This document shows positions 62,939 to 64,000 of a stretch of DNA of 64,000 nt, piece by piece. Source of the DNA: Adiantum capillus-veneris (lineage: Eukaryota; Streptophyta; Polypodiopsida; Polypodiales; Pteridaceae); NCBI GenBank assembly GCA_014529385.2, contig CM043944.1:170271240-170335239 (forward strand), read 5' to 3'. The stretch's first letter is position 1. Each line of letters begins with the position of its first letter. The translations under genes were made by a program, and so were the position numbers. A model generated the notes under the pieces. The model was not told the DNA's origin. It saw only the letters and a list, made by a program, of their open reading frames with translations, and made no database searches.

Positions 62939-64000
62939 TCCTATGTGCTGGCAAGCTCCTGGCGAGCTTGCTGCAATTGCTCCTCCAACCAAGGACTGTC
63001 TGGATGTTGCTCTTGCATCCTCTACAAAGAAGCAACGCCTCGTCGGAGACGCTGCTCCTTCTCTCTCACTGTGAGGATTACTGGTGTATGATCCGAAAAG
63101 GAAGTCCCAGTCAAAATGCAAACTGTCCCACCTAAGTCACAGAAGTGGTCACTAGTGTAGAAGCGATCTATCCGAGATAGATTCACTCCTCACACGTTGC
63201 GGTCCGAACGAGAGAGGGCCAGGCTATCTGGGGGCCTCACAAAGCTAGAATGGTGCCACACACGCAGAGTCATACAAAACCTCTTCCAAGCTGCTAACTC
63301 AACCCCGTGCACAGTAGTATGGTTACCTCCAATCCTGTCAGAGGGGTCCTCCAACATGTTGAAGTCACCCCCAATGCATTGCTCTGCCTACGACAGAGAC
63401 TGAACAATATGAGACCAAAACTTTGCACGTGCACTTGCCACATTGGGCGCATAGATGTTTAGGAAGCCCACGAGGCAACCCTGATCCTGTATAGTGATTC
63501 GGTGAGCCCTGCCTGGCACAATAATCCATCTGCCCACAATGGCCTGCTGCAAAGAATCCGCAATAGTCATACATACCCCTCCCTGGATGCCTCGAGGTCC
63601 AAATGCAGCTGACCAAAACGTCTCATAGCGACCACACAAAATTTGACCACACCGTCTAATGCGGCTCTCACACAGATGATGCTCCTATAGCATAAGAATG
63701 TCAATCTCACCACCCACAAGGCATGTCTGAATCTCCTAACGACTCTCCCGCCCAGGCCCAAGCCGAGCGTGCAGCTCGAAGGGCTACATCCTCTGTCCAA
63801 GAATCCTCATGTACAAATACATAACAAGGACGGCTCTGAGTGTCAGCAAAAAAATGCACCACAATGTGCCTTGCAACCTGTTGCATCTAGAGGAGTCACG
63901 CTGAACTTGGCAGGAGGCCAAAGTGTCTGCACCAAATCTGTCACTCCTACGTCCCTTGTGTGGTGTGAGAACTCAGTAGCCTGAATCTGGTGCCAGTCAA
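62939..64000 (-). mobile_element. LINE-A3, rearranged copy running off the window
   Basis: Minus-strand LINE-A: ORF1 C-terminus (63745-64000; AKFSVTPLDATGC), endonuclease (about 63080-63740) and the post-endonuclease helix (62940-63075; [24 protein letters not shown]). Internal deletions removed the ORF1/ORF2 junction and the stretch after SDHTPVILTV. It ends inside ORF2 against a Ty3 RT, like LINE-A1. Confidence 0.85.
63080..63740 (-). pseudogene. LINE-A3 endonuclease
   Basis: [71 protein letters not shown] and SDHTPVILTV are all present, with stops and small deletions between (about 63395, 63205 and 63690). Confidence 0.85.

Overview
The window looks like nuclear DNA of a land plant with a large, transposon-choked genome. 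It holds multi-exon plant-type coding pieces with GT-AG introns, Ty3/Gypsy LTR elements primed by initiator-Met tRNA, two LINE families with plant-type ORF1 and zf-RVT domains, and a fragment of a plastid phosphate translocator. The one host gene recognised is a class I 3',5'-cyclic nucleotide phosphodiesterase (PDE). In land plants that domain is known to me only from lineages with swimming sperm (the CAPE proteins of liverworts, mosses, lycophytes, ferns and some gymnosperms). A fern is therefore my best guess, but this is inference.

Layout. Bases 1-13,400 are a nest of minus-strand LTR elements: G1 (Ty3, 3' LTR outside the window) sits in G2, which sits in the gag region of S1, and S1's LTR also carries a solo LTR of the G2 family with a perfect 5-bp duplication. 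Bases 13,400-26,230 hold a LINE-A copy joined to a Ty3 reverse transcriptase, two head-to-head LINE-B copies, and a non-autonomous Ty3 element (N1) with matching 705-bp LTRs. PDE exons 1 and 2 follow at 27,085-27,316.

Bases 27,317-51,669 read as a single intron of about 24.4 kb. It contains a decayed Ty3 element (G3), a minus-strand Ty3 element split by a full-length LINE-A with a 14-bp target-site duplication, and a minus-strand LTR element (S2). S2 is split by G4, a young element with 587-bp LTRs and ACGCT duplications that has lost its polymerase and carries a captured host gene fragment. PDE exons 3 and 4 follow at 51,670-52,643. The 3' exons are not found in the window.

Bases 53,086-61,444 hold LINE-B copies, three of them joined head to tail, each 3' end running into a GT-rich microsatellite, plus a tandem repeat of about 465 bp. 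Bases 62,200-64,000 hold a Ty3 fragment abutting a third, truncated LINE-A. Nearly all transposon genes are broken by stops or frameshifts. The PDE exons are intact, keep reading phase across all three visible introns, and retain every catalytic metal ligand. No CRISPR arrays, rRNA or tRNA genes were seen.
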